Positions 1 to 12,000 of a stretch of DNA of 64,000 bases are shown here, piece by piece. The notes below the pieces were generated by a model. It saw nothing but the letters and a program-made list of their open reading frames with translations, made no database searches and was not told the DNA's origin. A program made the position numbers and the translations under genes. The DNA comes from Climacium dendroides (Eukaryota > Streptophyta > Bryopsida > Hypnales > Climaciaceae): contig OX467084.1 of NCBI GenBank assembly GCA_950106755.1, positions 28,337,213 through 28,401,212 on the forward strand, read 5' to 3'. Each line of letters begins with the position of its first letter. Positions within the stretch are counted from its first letter, which is position 1.

Positions 1-45
1 TACAATAGTATGGTATATGCGTAGCATAGCAAGTGCCAACCTCTA

Positions 46-98
<53 letters not shown>
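46..98. repeat. (GT)n/(AT)n microsatellite
   Basis: A run of GT dinucleotides (about 46-62) passes directly into a run of AT dinucleotides (to about 98). It is a compound simple repeat with no coding role, and its length is likely to vary between individuals. Confidence 0.95.
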
Positions 99-99
<1 letters not shown>

Positions 100-109
100 C
101 GAATTTTAA

Positions 110-352
110 AATTTTGTTTTTAGAAAAAGTGATTTGCTCAAACTTCCCATATACAAAAAAAGTAACATATTAGGCCATAATTTTTGACTCGTATTTCCAG
201 ATGTCAATAAAAATTTGGTTTACATGAAAGAAGGACCTTACCCCAAACTTCTATTAAAGTTTGGGCCTCAAACACAGAAATCTCAAATTATATGTACTTA
301 CCTAAATTTGCTATATAGCCAAAAAACACAAGCTGGTCCTTTAGGGATTAAA
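110..352 (+). mobile_element. Truncated right end of the CCTAAAGGA-TIR repeat family (copy 1)
   Basis: This stretch ends in GCTGGTCCTTTAGGGATTAA and is preceded by GCCAAAAAACA, the same arrangement as the right end of the complete copy at 15796-16733. Only the right part is present; I see no matching left end. It is non-coding. The small ORF crossing it on the minus strand is fortuitous. Confidence 0.55.
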
Positions 353-553
353 CAAGTCGAACAATGAATCCTACAATGGATTTGTTTGAAAAATGAATAT
401 TGATGAAGATTTTTACCTTGTTTTGGGGACAAGTATATTGTAGTAGTTTTGGGCCTCTGAACATGTTGGCTCTTTAGAGGTTGATTTTTCCCCAAAGTTA
501 TAGTTCAATGTAACTCCTTGAGGTAGGTTTAATTGAAATTTGGGATCATTTTT

Positions 554-621
554 AAAAAGTTTTTTTATAAATTTATTATTAACTTTTAAAAGTTTTTTTT
601 ATAAATTTATTATTAATTTTT
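554..621. repeat. 33-34 bp tandem duplication
   Basis: Two adjacent near-identical copies of an AT-rich unit, each containing TTTTTATAAATTTATTATTAA. The duplication lies inside a 131-codon plus-strand ORF (540-935) that has an F/L/I-rich composition typical of translated AT-rich DNA. I do not regard that ORF as a gene. Confidence 0.8.
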
Positions 622-939
622 ATCTTTTTCATGTCTTGTTGACGGTTTATACCAATCTTAAGGTCATGAGCTTCAAAGATAAACTTCTCAATGGCAAAAG
701 AAGAAATTTGGAAAAGAAGAGTTTTCAATTTTCTAGCTCACTTATTTCTAGTGTGAATCATGCCTTGGGGGGCTTGTATCTTTTTCATCAAATGTTAGTT
801 TTCAATAAAATTTGTTGGGTTTTGTTCCCCATAAAGTCTACTTATTGTGATAAAATTTTCATGTCAGTCCAAGTTGTTTTGAATGCTTGGGAGCAATTCG
901 AAGTTCAAAATCCAGACATTTTTGCATTACAGTGAACTT

Positions 940-2820
940 CGGCGGCTTATAACTTCTTCAGAAAGGTTTTTTTTTCAATAATTTTTGTTGGAAAAGTTGC
1001 GCATACTAGTCTAGTTCTTGTGGTAAAAATTTCATATCAATCCAAGAAGTTATGATTGACTGAGAAGCATTTTAGTAGAGGTAGGTTCAGCCATAGATGT
1101 GTTTTTTTGCTACTTTTTTCACTGTTTTTTGACATTTCAAATCCATTTTGCAAACGCAATGAGTCAATTGAATGATTTTTTTCCCCACCAAAGTGTTTGT
1201 CTTTTGATTTTAAATCACTTTGTAGTTTAAAGTTTTTTCATTTGAGTAGATTTAGAAATCGAATTTCACCTCCAAATGTGTTTTTAGGAAAATTGCAGCA
1301 TCTTTTGTCAACACTAAAACATTATAATCTTTCAATCTATACGGTCAAATGACCCCAAATTTGATTTACACCATCTACAACATGCACACTACAATATTGT
1401 ACGGTTGAGATTTTCATAACTTACTCACATTTAGACTTATAGCACTTGAAAAGCAAGGTTGTTTTTTGACATGGTTAGGCCTTGGGCGGTGAGGGGTTAA
1501 GGACACAATTGCAAAACGATCTATAAGGTGTACACTTTACCTTACTCCAAAGATGGGCAAAGAGACAAAAGAAAGAATATTTTAATGAGGTGTGATGAAT
1601 GTAGGAAATATGGAGAATACAAGAGTGGACTAGACAATCATGTGACAAATTCTTTTATGCTACTATGAGCAAAAATTCAATTTTGTCCAAGTCTTTTGGC
1701 AAGCTTGTATCTCCAAGTGGATTGTATCCTCAAATTTCAAATGGTTCTCAAATAACTTAGGGTTGGTTTCCATCAAGACTAGACCAAAGGCTCTCTAGAA
1801 TTATCAAAGTAGAGATTAGTAGAGAGATAGGTGTGGTCCAAGTTGGGTTTTCACTTTGGCTATGGTCCATCCCATTTTTCATAAATGAGAAGTCTACTTG
1901 GAGTCCTACGTGGTCAAAATAAATAATGTTTTGCCAATTTTTAGGAGCCTTTTTCTTGACCATCACATCAAGGTAGGCTTATAGGTGACCATAGCAGGCT
2001 ATAACCTTACAACTTCACAACCATTTGTCTATTTAATTGATTTGGTAGTTGACAATGTTAAATGTCACAATAAATAGATATGGCCACGCTATAGTTTCTC
2101 TTGGGTTTATATCAAGCCCATGCAAATGTCATTACTATTTTTTGTTTTGGATTCTTGTTGTACATGGTCACATGACTCATGTCTAACAAAGTGGAGGACC
2201 TTGGAGTTCTTGTTCTTGGTTTGGCCTTGGTATAAAATGGTCCTTGGTATATGACATTTTAGAAACTTTACACCTAATTATACTATAAGAAAATGTCAAA
2301 GATAGAGTAAGTTGTCTTTAAGAGGGGAAAGTTTTGTCCCCATTACTTGGAGATAAATGTAAAAAACTTGTACCTTATTGCAAGGTAGTTAAAGGACATA
2401 GCACATGGATGTGTAATAAGTTTTGAATTCTTCTTTTTTTTCCATTTTTCTAGTAACTATGAATAAAATTTATTGTATTATATTTTTAAGAGATGAATTC
2501 ACTTATCTTCTACAAATCATGGAATTTTTAGAATATTTTTGTGAAAATTTGAAGTTGTTGTGAATTTGTAAAGGAAAAGTAAAAAAAAAATTATCAAATA
2601 AAAATATACTTAAAAAATGTGAAATTTTAACCTTACGTATGTAATTTAGAATAATTTATTATAGTGCAAACCAAATTTTTAGGTCATTCTATAATTTATA
2701 AACTAATGTACTATATACGGATATTGATCCAAAGTTCAAATTATTATAATAAAATTCAGATTTAAGAACTTTTTTATATTTCAAATTGGATACAAACAAA
2801 CGTTTTATAATCTTCAATTC
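940..2820. other. Intergenic, no gene seen
   Basis: AT-rich DNA with no credible coding region. About 1310-1500 is a degenerate relative of the right half of the small element at 30135-30383: both carry CATTATAATCTTT, then a TACGGT motif, and both end in GAGGGGTTAA or CAGGGGTTAA. Nothing else was recognised. Confidence 0.6.
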
Positions 2821-3237
2821 ACTAAGGTAGGAGGTTGTAGAATCGCATAGGCATTTAGAACCGCTCCTATAAGTGGCTATGAAATGGACATGAAATGGTT
2901 TAGAAATTGACCATTGTAGTCATTGAATGAATGGGGAAAAAAGCATTATTAATTGCAAGAGCCAATCATTTTCTTTGCTTTCCCATTTTTCTTTAGAAAT
3001 TGCAAGTGAAGGGTTCATGGAAGACCTAGGGTCATAAATAGGGACCTATGACACATTTGGTTTGAAAATTCATAACTAATTCAAAAATGCTTTGAAAAAT
3101 ATGAAATCACTTGTGTTATATTCTTCATCTATTTTTCTATATCTAAAAAATGAGCTAAAAATTTTTCCATCCAAGGAAATACATGAGAAAGACAGACCAG
3201 CCCTTAGATGCTCCATTCATGGACCTCCTACCTTAGT
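2821..3237. mobile_element. MITE with ACTAAGGTAGGAGGT inverted ends
   Basis: A 417 bp segment bounded by perfect 15 bp inverted repeats, ACTAAGGTAGGAGGT at 2821-2835 and its complement at 3223-3237. It has no coding capacity. The interior (about 2870-3060) has a diverged, inverted relative at about 8400-8600, which shows that it is dispersed. I could not identify a convincing target-site duplication, so the superfamily is unassigned. Confidence 0.65.
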
Positions 3238-3407
3238 TGGACTCAAATCGTAAAGTATTATGTTTATTGCTAAAAAGAACATTGTGCCAAGAATATACTA
3301 AAACGACAATCTTTTGTGTCCCATTTTAGCATCTTTTTCTATAGAATAGACAATAATACCTCAATGAGATAACTCCCTCCAACATCTCATGCACACATTC
3401 AGCTAAC

Positions 3408-4334
3408 TTTAATCCCTAAAGGACCAAGGCCTTTCTTCTACCAAAAAACATTCAAAAATGCCATTTTTGTAGTAAAGAGTAAAAAAAATTTGAATTTTTT
3501 TTGCACATCTAACTGTAGGATCTTATACATAACTAGTATGAGAATGTGTCAAAAAAATTCAAAAATTTTGACCACACAGATTGCATGATATTTGCATCTA
3601 AAGTCAAGAAAACAAGTTTTTTTTGCACATTGCGGGACTAGATTATTTGACTTTGAACATTCTTAACTTAATTTTTTTGCACTATAGATTTTTGAGCTTT
3701 AATCTTTATGGTGGGAAATTCACTTAAGAGTTTAAGGAATTTTTTTTTAAAAATAAACTTAATTTTCATTCTTAAAAAAATTATTAAGTAGAAGTAGATA
3801 CAAGACAAAAGGAAAATTTGAATTATTAATATCTCTAAGATGAAATTAAAATGCATTAATCCCAACGGTGAGATTGTTCTAGAAAGAAATCTTAACCGTG
3901 TAGAGCTCTTTTTTTTGAAAAATTGTAAGAATTGCATTAAAAAATGAATCCTATAAGTTATTTTTTCAAGAAGATACTCTAACTACCCAAAAAACAAGAT
4001 AGTCCGTAACTTTCTCATAACAAATCCAAATGGAATGAGTCAAATCTTTCCATGTAGACAAAAATACAATCTATTAGGGAAAAAATATTATTAAAAGATT
4101 CAAATTTTTGAATATTTTTGTGCTACCCTCTCTCCCTTATTTTGAGATTATTTAGGCATAACTTTCGTTCCTGGGCACCAATTGAAAAAAATTATATTCC
4201 CCAAAAGATAATCAGTTTTTTTAACTTCAAAAAAAGTTTCAAAAAATCATGACAAAAATCCAGACTCAGACCACAAGTATCTGCCCAAAATCTCATTTGT
4301 TCCCAAGGGGACAATGATTTTTTAGGGGTTTAAA
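3408..4334. mobile_element. CCTAAAGGA-TIR element, complete copy
   Basis: About 927 bp bounded by inverted ends, TTTAATCCCTAAAGGACC on the left and the complement of TTTAAACCCCTAAAAAATC on the right. The interior aligns by eye, in the same order, with the copy at 15796-16733: a CATCTAACTGTAGGATCTT-like block, an ATTxGCATxTxAAGT block, a CCCAAxGGT block and an AAATGGAATGAxTCAAA block. It is non-coding. The 89-codon minus-strand ORF inside it is low-complexity. This is a probable non-autonomous DNA transposon of unassigned superfamily. Confidence 0.6.
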
Positions 4335-4942
4335 AAAGGAATGAAAAAAGTGTTATTCTTCATTACATATTGCTCATCTACAATCATCCAAATGCCACAA
4401 AGTAGCACCATGTGGGCATTCTAATAATAACCCCTAAATGTCCACAATCTTCTCTATAATTGACAATTTAGGAACAATCATTAATACAATTTGGAAGAAT
4501 ATTTTGGAATTGATACACAAATAAAAGTTGTAGATTTTGAATTATAGATTCCATCCCTATGGTTAGATTCACCAATGTTTACACCAATATTTTATTATAA
4601 ATTTTGAAAGGAAAACTTTATAATATTTTTTTAAAAATGATTACAAACAAAATATTATTATTTTTTGAATAAAACTTTTTGAAATGGATTTAAAATGTAG
4701 GTCTTTTGACATTTTGATTTTTTGAAATTTTGGAATTTGTTAAATCTATGATCTCATTTTTGTAAATCTAGTTTTAAACTAGAGTGAATGCAATTTTGGC
4801 TTGGTGAACAACTTGACATATTTCCATGTTTGTAATTTAAAAAAATATATATATATATTGTAATAAGACCAAATCAAATTGAAAAATAGGACAAGAACTT
4901 GATAAAGTATCTCTACAAATTAGGATGACTTTCATCTACGTA
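4335..4942. other. Intergenic, no gene seen
   Basis: AT-rich spacer between two repeat elements. No ORF, RNA gene or structured repeat stands out apart from short A/T tracts and a short (AT)n run near 4848-4858. Confidence 0.6.
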
Positions 4943-5267
4943 CACTACAAGGAGAATTGTGGTCGAATTGACAAAAAAATGACAAAATTTTGTCAATTCC
5001 TTTGTCAATTAGGAGGGACTGATTCAAGTCAATTTGGACACCTGTTTGACAAGATTTTGTAACTTCATTGACAAAATTATGTCAATTCGGACATTCTATA
5101 ACTTCAAAATTTTAAATTACACATAGGGGGTCTGACTACTTAGAGGCTACCATGTGGCATATGCCATGTCAAAACTAAGTATAGAAAATTGCCGAATAAG
5201 CATACCCACCCACATAACAAACAGCCCACATGGCACAACCACCTAAGCAAATAACAACTCTACAAGG

Positions 5268-5675
5268 CCACCTAAGCAAATACAACAAGTGATCAAGCCA
5301 TTTAAGCACCCAACAAGTACCAACACACACATGTCAAACACCCGGTCTGAAATTTGTCTATAATTTTTTATTGGAGACTTAAAATCTCAAACGGATTTTT
5401 GGAGGTGGAACTTCATTTTATTTTCCAACTAATCTTAGTTAAAAGTTTTTTGAAAAAAATTAATTTACTATGCCTAAATCCGGTTTGAAAATCTAGTTTT
5501 TACACAATTTCGGAATTCACTTGGTTCTCCTCTCCTAACACACTTATCCCATATGTATTGGTAAATGTTCTACTGCCTTGTATATATTATCCAACACTTG
5601 TATTCTTGATAAGTGAGTGTTGGTACTTATTGGGTGCTTAAATGGCTTGATCACTAGTTGTATTTGCTTAGGTGG
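5268..5675. repeat. 59 bp inverted repeat with 290 bp spacer
   Basis: The segment at 5268-5326 (starting CCACCTAAGCAAATACAAC) is repeated as its reverse complement at 5617-5675 with two mismatches. It lies inside the CACTA-like element and could fold into a long stem. It could be the arms of a second, nested foldback element or an internal feature of the host element. Confidence 0.85.
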
Positions 5676-5773
5676 CATTCTATAGTTTGTTGTTTGATTA
5701 GGGTTGTGGATTCTATTGATAAAGATTTTGATAAATAATGAACAAGAAGTTGACCAAAAATTGACAGGTCTAT

Positions 5774-5961
5774 CTTAATTGACAAAGTAAGGTTGTTAAA
5801 AGTGATTGCTTTCAATTTGGGCAAAATTTTGTCAATCTTAATTGACAAAGTAAGGTTGTTAAAAGTGATTGCTTTCAATTTGGGCAAAATTTTGTCAATC
5901 TTAATTGACAAAGTAAGGTTGTTAAAAAGTGATTGTTGTCAATTTGGGCAAAATTTTGTCA
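5774..5961. repeat. 63 bp tandem repeat, three copies
   Basis: Units start ATTGACAAAGTAAGGTTG at 5778, 5841 and 5904, giving an exact 63 bp period. Each contains GGGCAAAATTTTGTCAA. They form the right subterminal region of the CACTA-like element. Small ORFs through the array on both strands are products of the repeat, not genes. Confidence 0.95.
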
Positions 5962-6004
5962 AATGCTTGTCATCTAGGGCTGCAATCCCTTGTAGTGTTT
6001 TGAC

Positions 6005-6165
6005 TCATATTTCTAAATGTTTTGAATTTTAGTTCATATGTAAGATATTCCTTGTCCACATCTTCTCTAAAAATTTTGGCCAAAAACATGGAAGTCTTTA
6101 GTCACATGTACTTATCCAAAATTATTGTGTTGCCAAATTTAACAAGCTGATCCTTTAGGGTTTAA
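6005..6165 (+). mobile_element. Truncated right end of the CCTAAAGGA-TIR family (copy 3)
   Basis: It ends AAGCTGATCCTTTAGGGTTTAAT and is preceded by TTGCCAAATTT, as in the other right ends. It abuts the right border of the CACTA-like element, which suggests the CACTA element may have inserted into an older copy and separated its halves; the left half was not located. Confidence 0.45.
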
Positions 6166-7416
6166 TCACTAAGGTAGAATGATTCAATTTGTCACTTTCT
6201 AGCAAACAACCCAAGCTACTTGATTTACTTACCATTGTCACAACAATATATTGTAGCTAAAATATATAGATATCTATTTTACAAAGTTTAGTCATATGAC
6301 ACCTCACATTGAAATCTTCAAAGATCACAAGTTTTTTTTAAGTTAATGGGGTCATTTTTAAACATGGGGTCATTGCAAGAAACACCCCTTGTTTTGGAAG
6401 TGTTTGCATAATGCTCATGATTTTTTTTCTAGGATACTTTACAATTAAATTTATTTTTTAAGAAAACATGAAAAATATGTCTAATGTATACACCTTTATG
6501 AAGAAGGTACCTAGGAAGGAAAAGCATAGAAAAATTCTCTAAATAGGAGAGCTAGAAAAGTGAAAAATTGCATTAAAATAGGTACTTTGACATTTCAATT
6601 TGTTAACAATACAAAAGTAGTTTAAAAAGAAAACTAAAAATTGGCCATTTAGGAAGAGTTGATGGTGATGAGATTTCACCAAAAGAATGATCTTAGAATC
6701 ATCTTCAATGTTCAAAAATTGCATGCGATGGGAGTGCTATTTGCACTTATGTAGAGGAAATAAAATAATATATTTTTAGATTTTCTTTGATAGATATGTG
6801 CTTTCCTTCTATGCAAGTAGACCATGAAAATTTCAACTCCAAATCATTAGATTGGGGGACTCCTAATGTTGTAAAAATCCCTAAACCTCAAAGTGTGATA
6901 AATTAATAAAAATAATTTTTTAATATAAAATTAGCGGTTGGTGCTTACTTTGCTACACATTAACTATATTACTTTCACCAATTTTTGATGTAATAGAATG
7001 TAAATTAATAAAGTATGTATAATCTTTAAATGAAAACATTGACATTTCCATACAATATTCTTTGAAAATACATATATTGTGCAATAGAAAATAATTAAAG
7101 AAAATCTTTATATCATAATTTTCACAAAAAAAATCTTTGCAAACTTGAAAACATTGCAACAACACCACTACTGATAAATTTCTTCACTCACAAACAATGA
7201 TTATCAAAATTGAAGAATTGAAATGCAAATTTGTCAAATTGCAAAGACTTTGTAAATACTTTATTGTAGAATTCAAAATTGCTTCAATTTAACAAAGCTT
7301 CAAATCATTTGGTAGTAAGAAAAGAACATTAGAATTGAGAACATTCAAAGCTTAAAAAATCATAGAATTGTGAAAGTAAAAATGAAGTGTGAAGCCAAGA
7401 AATATGAAACCTCCAT

Positions 7417-7590
7417 AATATCACTGTACTTCTGTAATATCACATTTTTACACTATATGATATTACAGAGGTGAAATGGCCGTTAGAACTCTATAATATC
7501 ACATTATGTAAAAATGTGATATTATTGAGAGATTGGAACTCTATAATATTACACAGTGTAAAAATTTGATATTACAAAAGGCCTTGTGAT
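7417..7590. repeat. Clustered short hairpins around AATATCAC/GTGATATT
   Basis: Several overlapping inverted repeats of the type CTATAATATCACATT...AATGTGATATTATTGAG. The same motif set recurs at about 52130-52270, and the adjoining sequence 7150-7400 is related in inverse orientation to about 52280-52490. This points to one dispersed repeat family. Confidence 0.7.
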
Positions 7591-7608
7591 TTTAGTAGTA
7601 TGATGACT

Positions 7609-7784
7609 TTTTAAATTTTTAAAAGATAAGTCATCTAATTACCATCAAGTTAGACATGCTCAATAAAAATTTCAAAGTGTGATAAATTAACAAAAATAAT
7701 TTTTTAATATAAAATGATTTTTTAAATTTCTAAAAGATAAGTCATCTAATTACCATCAAGTTAGATATGCTCAATAAAAATTTC
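7609..7784. repeat. About 110 bp direct duplication
   Basis: A roughly 66 bp block containing AAAGATAAGTCATCTAATTA and then ATGCTCAATAAAAATTTCA occurs at 7609-7673 and again at 7718-7784 with few differences. The spacer GTGATAAATTAACAAAAATA also resembles 6894-6930. Confidence 0.9.
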
Positions 7785-8394
7785 ATGTTCATTGGACTTA
7801 TGCTTCAAAAGTTCTAGTGGATGATAACATCACTCCTATTGTGACAGAGAATATGACCGGTGTTTCTTGCAATGACCCCATGAAAGATATGCATATGGAT
7901 GTTTTCTACATATCTATGTAATTGAATTAAAAAAAATTAATCTCCAATGTTTTCCAAACAATTATCATATAAATCCACAAATTTTAATAGAAAAATTCAC
8001 TAGTATTATGAGATTTTGATTTTAAAATAAAATAAAATTTGATATTCATGATTAGTATTTCATAAAAATAGATTGTTAATTATGCAAGACAAAAAATGCC
8101 AATTGTATTCAATACTAAGCAAAATTCTTGAAATGGCACTATAAGTAGTCTATAAGATTATTGTACCCTATTGTTCAAATATCACTCTAAAACAACTCAA
8201 TTTTAGAACGTGCTTATGGAAAATAAAGTAGTATTCTCTAAAGCAACCATTGTAAGACTAGTCTACCTTTTTCCTAGGTTTTTGTAAATAGAAATATTTT
8301 TAAATCATTTTTTAGAGAATAAAAATAGATATGAACTTAACACTAGTAGTTTTGTATTTTTCCAAACATTTCTGAATTATTTATAAATTTTCAA

Positions 8395-8610
8395 AGATTA
8401 AGGACATAAGCACCTATTTGTGACCATAGGTCTCCCAAAATCCATGTACTTGCAACTTGTAAAGAGATGTAAGGAAATCAAAGACAATGATTGGCTCTTG
8501 TGATAAAAAAAATAATTTTTTCTCAATTCATTCAATGGCTAAAGTGGTCCATTTAACCCATAAATGACATGGAGGACATTTTCCAAAAAATAAATAACAT
8601 AAAATCTCTC
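8395..8610 (-). mobile_element. Diverged inverted relative of the MITE at 2821-3237
   Basis: Read on the minus strand, this matches the interior of that MITE in order: CATTGAATGAAT, then AATTGCAAGAGCCAATCATT-like sequence, then TTGCAAGT, then AGACCTATGGTCA. The ends are not preserved. There is no coding potential. Confidence 0.45.
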
Positions 8611-9072
8611 CATGCAAGACCAAAGTGCAAATATTCATCTTCCAAATTTTGTGTGAAGAGGGAAGGTCATCTACAATAGTTTGTCTTTCAATGAGTGCTT
8701 TTGCATTATTTTAAGCCAACAAGTCACAGGGTACCAAAATAGATGATTTCCACAGTGACCAAGTGACCAGCTTCTTGTTTAAGGGTTAACCTCATCTCCA
8801 TTCTCCAGCTAATAATAGAGGCGATTTGAAGAAAAGGGGCGGTTTCAGAGCAGGCTACCTTTAGATCATGCTACGCTAATACGCATCACAAGAAACAGTG
8901 TATACTAGTCCACTATGCTCGATAGAATAAATTCAGTTCATTCCGAAAGATACAGAAATAAATGCTGTACCTTGGAACAGATACTTGAGAAGGTCTCCAC
9001 TCTCAAAGAATGTTCGTTGACCATTTGATAGAGTAGAGAACTACCAATACATCAAGGAATTTTTCAAGGCAG

Positions 9073-12000
9073 CTATGAATTTGCGATGAGCTCATCCACT
9101 GTCTCGTCCGTCTCCTTCTTAGCACCCAAGTCCCTCACGTGCACTTTCCCTTGCTCCCATTCTTCTTTACGGAGAACTATCAAGCGCTTAGCCTTCAGCG
9201 CGTCGCATTTCCTGTAAACCCTGCGAGACATACTACTATATCAGCCTTAAACAACCACGAGCATGTGCATGTAAGCTTCTCAGGATTAACAAATGGAACT
9301 TTGGGAAGAGAGATGTTGTTCTGTGTTTACCTGAACATGTCTATTTCTCGCCTGTGCCATTACATAGCTTCCAAACACTACATGTCTGTACTTATGCTGC
9401 TCATTAAGCAGCTAATAAACATTGGGATAATCTGAGGTTCTAGCTCAAAGGAAGACAATGCAAGGAACATGAAAAAAAAACCTACCATCTCAATTTCTTT
9501 CCATTCTCAATGACAAATTCAACAACCCGACCAGCATTGCGCAAGCGTGCAACAACTCCAGCTGCATGCACCTTGAGTGAATCCTCCTCAGTCCACACAA
9601 CGTCATTTGCGGAGTTAGAGAACGCAGGAAGCAAACCTTTGTCCTTCAGAAGCTGCACGCACCCAGAAAATATCAGTACATTCCTTGAGCCAACTTATTC
9701 ACTCAAGTTCCAAGGTAGGTGAAAGCTGCCTACATGTGAGTGACCCTTTCTTGAACACTGACTCAATGAGATTAGTAAACAAAAATTACTATCGTCCATT
9801 ATGACAACCAAAGGCTATTCAGAGAATCATTGCCTTCGCATACGATAATTGATAATACGATAATACGATAATTGAAAGAAATTAAGATTAAGCAGTTCAC
9901 AGGTTATAGTGAACTACTTATTTTAAGTTCAAACTTCTCATCTAGCTCCCTTAAATACACAAGAAGTATGTCCCCAAGGATGATATATGATATACTAAAA
10001 AAGGTGCAAGAGAAACCCTGAACAGTAGATGTGTAAATGCTTCCCAACCTCAACAATAACAGCATCTCCAAAACCAAATCCACATGCAGGTGTGTCTTGG
10101 CCTCCATAGGTGGAGAGTAGCCTGTCATAACGACCACCTCCGCATATAGCTCGCAATTTCGAGTCCTTAGCAAAACCCTGCAACATAGCCAAAATCAGCA
10201 CATTCACAAAAAAGGATCAAAATCGATATTGATAAAAAAAACATATTAGGGACAATCCTTTCTAACAGAAAATCGATGTGTGATATCCAGTACCCTACAG
10301 AAGGGCTCCCAATGTTTCTGTTCACAGCTGCTAACAAGAGCTAGGTAAAATTCGTACTAATTTCATTCAAGAAGCTTTAGCCACTTCCTAATGGTAGAGA
10401 GAGTTTGGGTATTAGATGAACAAAGACTTGAGTCGGAAGAGCCTCACCTCAAACACAGTTCCGGTGTAGTACGCAAGGCCTCTCACCACTGACGCATCAA
10501 ACCGTAGCCAACCCTGGATACCGTAACCCTCTGCTAAGGCAAAAAGTTCTTTCAGTTCTGCCACTGCACCACAATCTGCCCCTATTAAAGCTGCAACCAC
10601 CAGATAGAAATCAGTGAAAGTTTATTTAAATAATGTTCTCAGCCTTTATTAATCAATTCCAAAGACACATTATGCAAAAACGAAGTAAAATTAACGATGT
10701 ATCGTTAGCAAGAATAAAACAGGATTAATACACGATCCACTACGATAACATTGAAGTCGCTTTGTCAACCACGCTTTGTCTATCAACCTTCACACGAACA
10801 TCCTCTGGCAGCAGTCACATTGGAATCACATTAGATGCATTACCTTCAAGATCATCAAAAGATTGAAGTGTAAGTGCTTGCAAAATCCCCTCAATGGCTT
10901 TACTGGGAACGCCAACTCTATCCAATTCACTCTCGATTTCCTTCCTTGGTAGTTTATCCAACTGACACAAATACCGGAAGAAGTTAGTGAGCGCATTCAA
11001 ACTCACTCTTGAAGGAAATGAAGATTTCCTGAAGCACAAGAAACTCTTATTCCAAGAAAACTCTTATTCCAAAAAGCAAAAGATATATGTGTAATACCTT
11101 ATCAATAATCACGCATACAGCTGCGAAGGAATCAGGCTGAATATTATGCATCTCAAGAACTGCTTGCAGTACCTGTCTTGAAACAAGGATGTGATGCTTG
11201 TAAGTTAAACACATCGGTTCAGATACTACTAACCAACGACGACCAGCAACTTCACCCTCGGGGATAAACATGACATGACAATGCTGCGGCTTTCAAGAGG
11301 GCTGGCACATCATAATGGCATCCACAGGGTTGACACTTACAAATCTGCAAAGGATCTGAAAGGAGCCACATGTGAAAGACATTCAAGTATTCACGCATCC
11401 CTTCAACTCAAGATTATAAAGATTTTGATAGCAGGATTATCTCAAGAGATTTTTGCTCAACCTTCCATCAAGATAACAGCAAGGTTCTAAACCAATACGA
11501 CCAGTTCAACATACGAGACTGTAGAGCAGAGAAGATTTGAAACCTTTCGATTTGAAACTTTAATCCCGACGTCATCAGACGTAATGCCAAGCTTTGTGAA
11601 AAAAGTCACGATGGCTGATAAGAGCTCAGCTTCAGCCTACAGCAACAGACGGCCAACACAAAAATTTAAATCTCAAGTGCAGACTTTCAAGCATCAAACC
11701 TCCAGTGTACACTTGCACACCGTCTATCATGAGATTCGTACAGTCTAAAAGGTGATCCTTATTATTGCTGTCGAAGTCTACATCAAATCAGGGTCATATC
11801 ATTTTTGAAGCCTTTATACAAAAAAAAAAAAAAAAACATACTGCAAACATAATCGCCTTGTCTGTAGAACACGGTACAAAAGAACGCATTATACTTCCAT
11901 AATATGAACAGAATTCAAGAAGCTTACCTCAACTCCGGGAACACCAATAACGTCCATGTTCCACTGATAGTGCTCCCTATGACGTCCTCGAGTCATATTC

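Larger units (their letters stand above)
4943..5997. mobile_element. Decayed non-autonomous CACTA-like element
   Basis: The left end reads CACTACAAGGAGAATTG and the right end is the complement of CACTACAAGGGATTGCAG, so the outer 10 bp are a perfect CACTA-type TIR. Many GACAAAATTTTGTCAATT palindromic motifs cluster next to both ends, as subterminal repeats do in this superfamily. The flanking triplets (GTA left, TTT right) do not match, so no target duplication survives. There is no coding capacity. The interior holds the tandem repeats and the long inverted repeat listed separately. Confidence 0.6.
6363..7882. mobile_element. 1.5 kb TIR element, TGCAAGAAACAC family (copy A)
   Basis: A perfect 24 bp inverted repeat bounds this segment: 6363-6386 and 7859-7882, with core GGGGTCATTGCAAGAAACAC. 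The core TTGCAAGAAACAC is shared with the ends of the element at 47416-48126. No transposase is encoded. The interior includes hairpin-rich AT repeats (7417-7590) and a direct duplication (7609-7784). The superfamily is unassigned because the target duplication is not clear; CAT flanks both ends but is part of a palindromic CATG. Confidence 0.65.

Noticed and set aside
540..935. 131-codon plus-strand ORF
   Set aside because: Low-complexity F/L/K-rich translation of AT-rich DNA with an internal tandem duplication.
5654..6032. Repeat-containing ORFs on both strands
   Set aside because: They are the 63 bp tandem array read in two directions, with no initiation context or homology.
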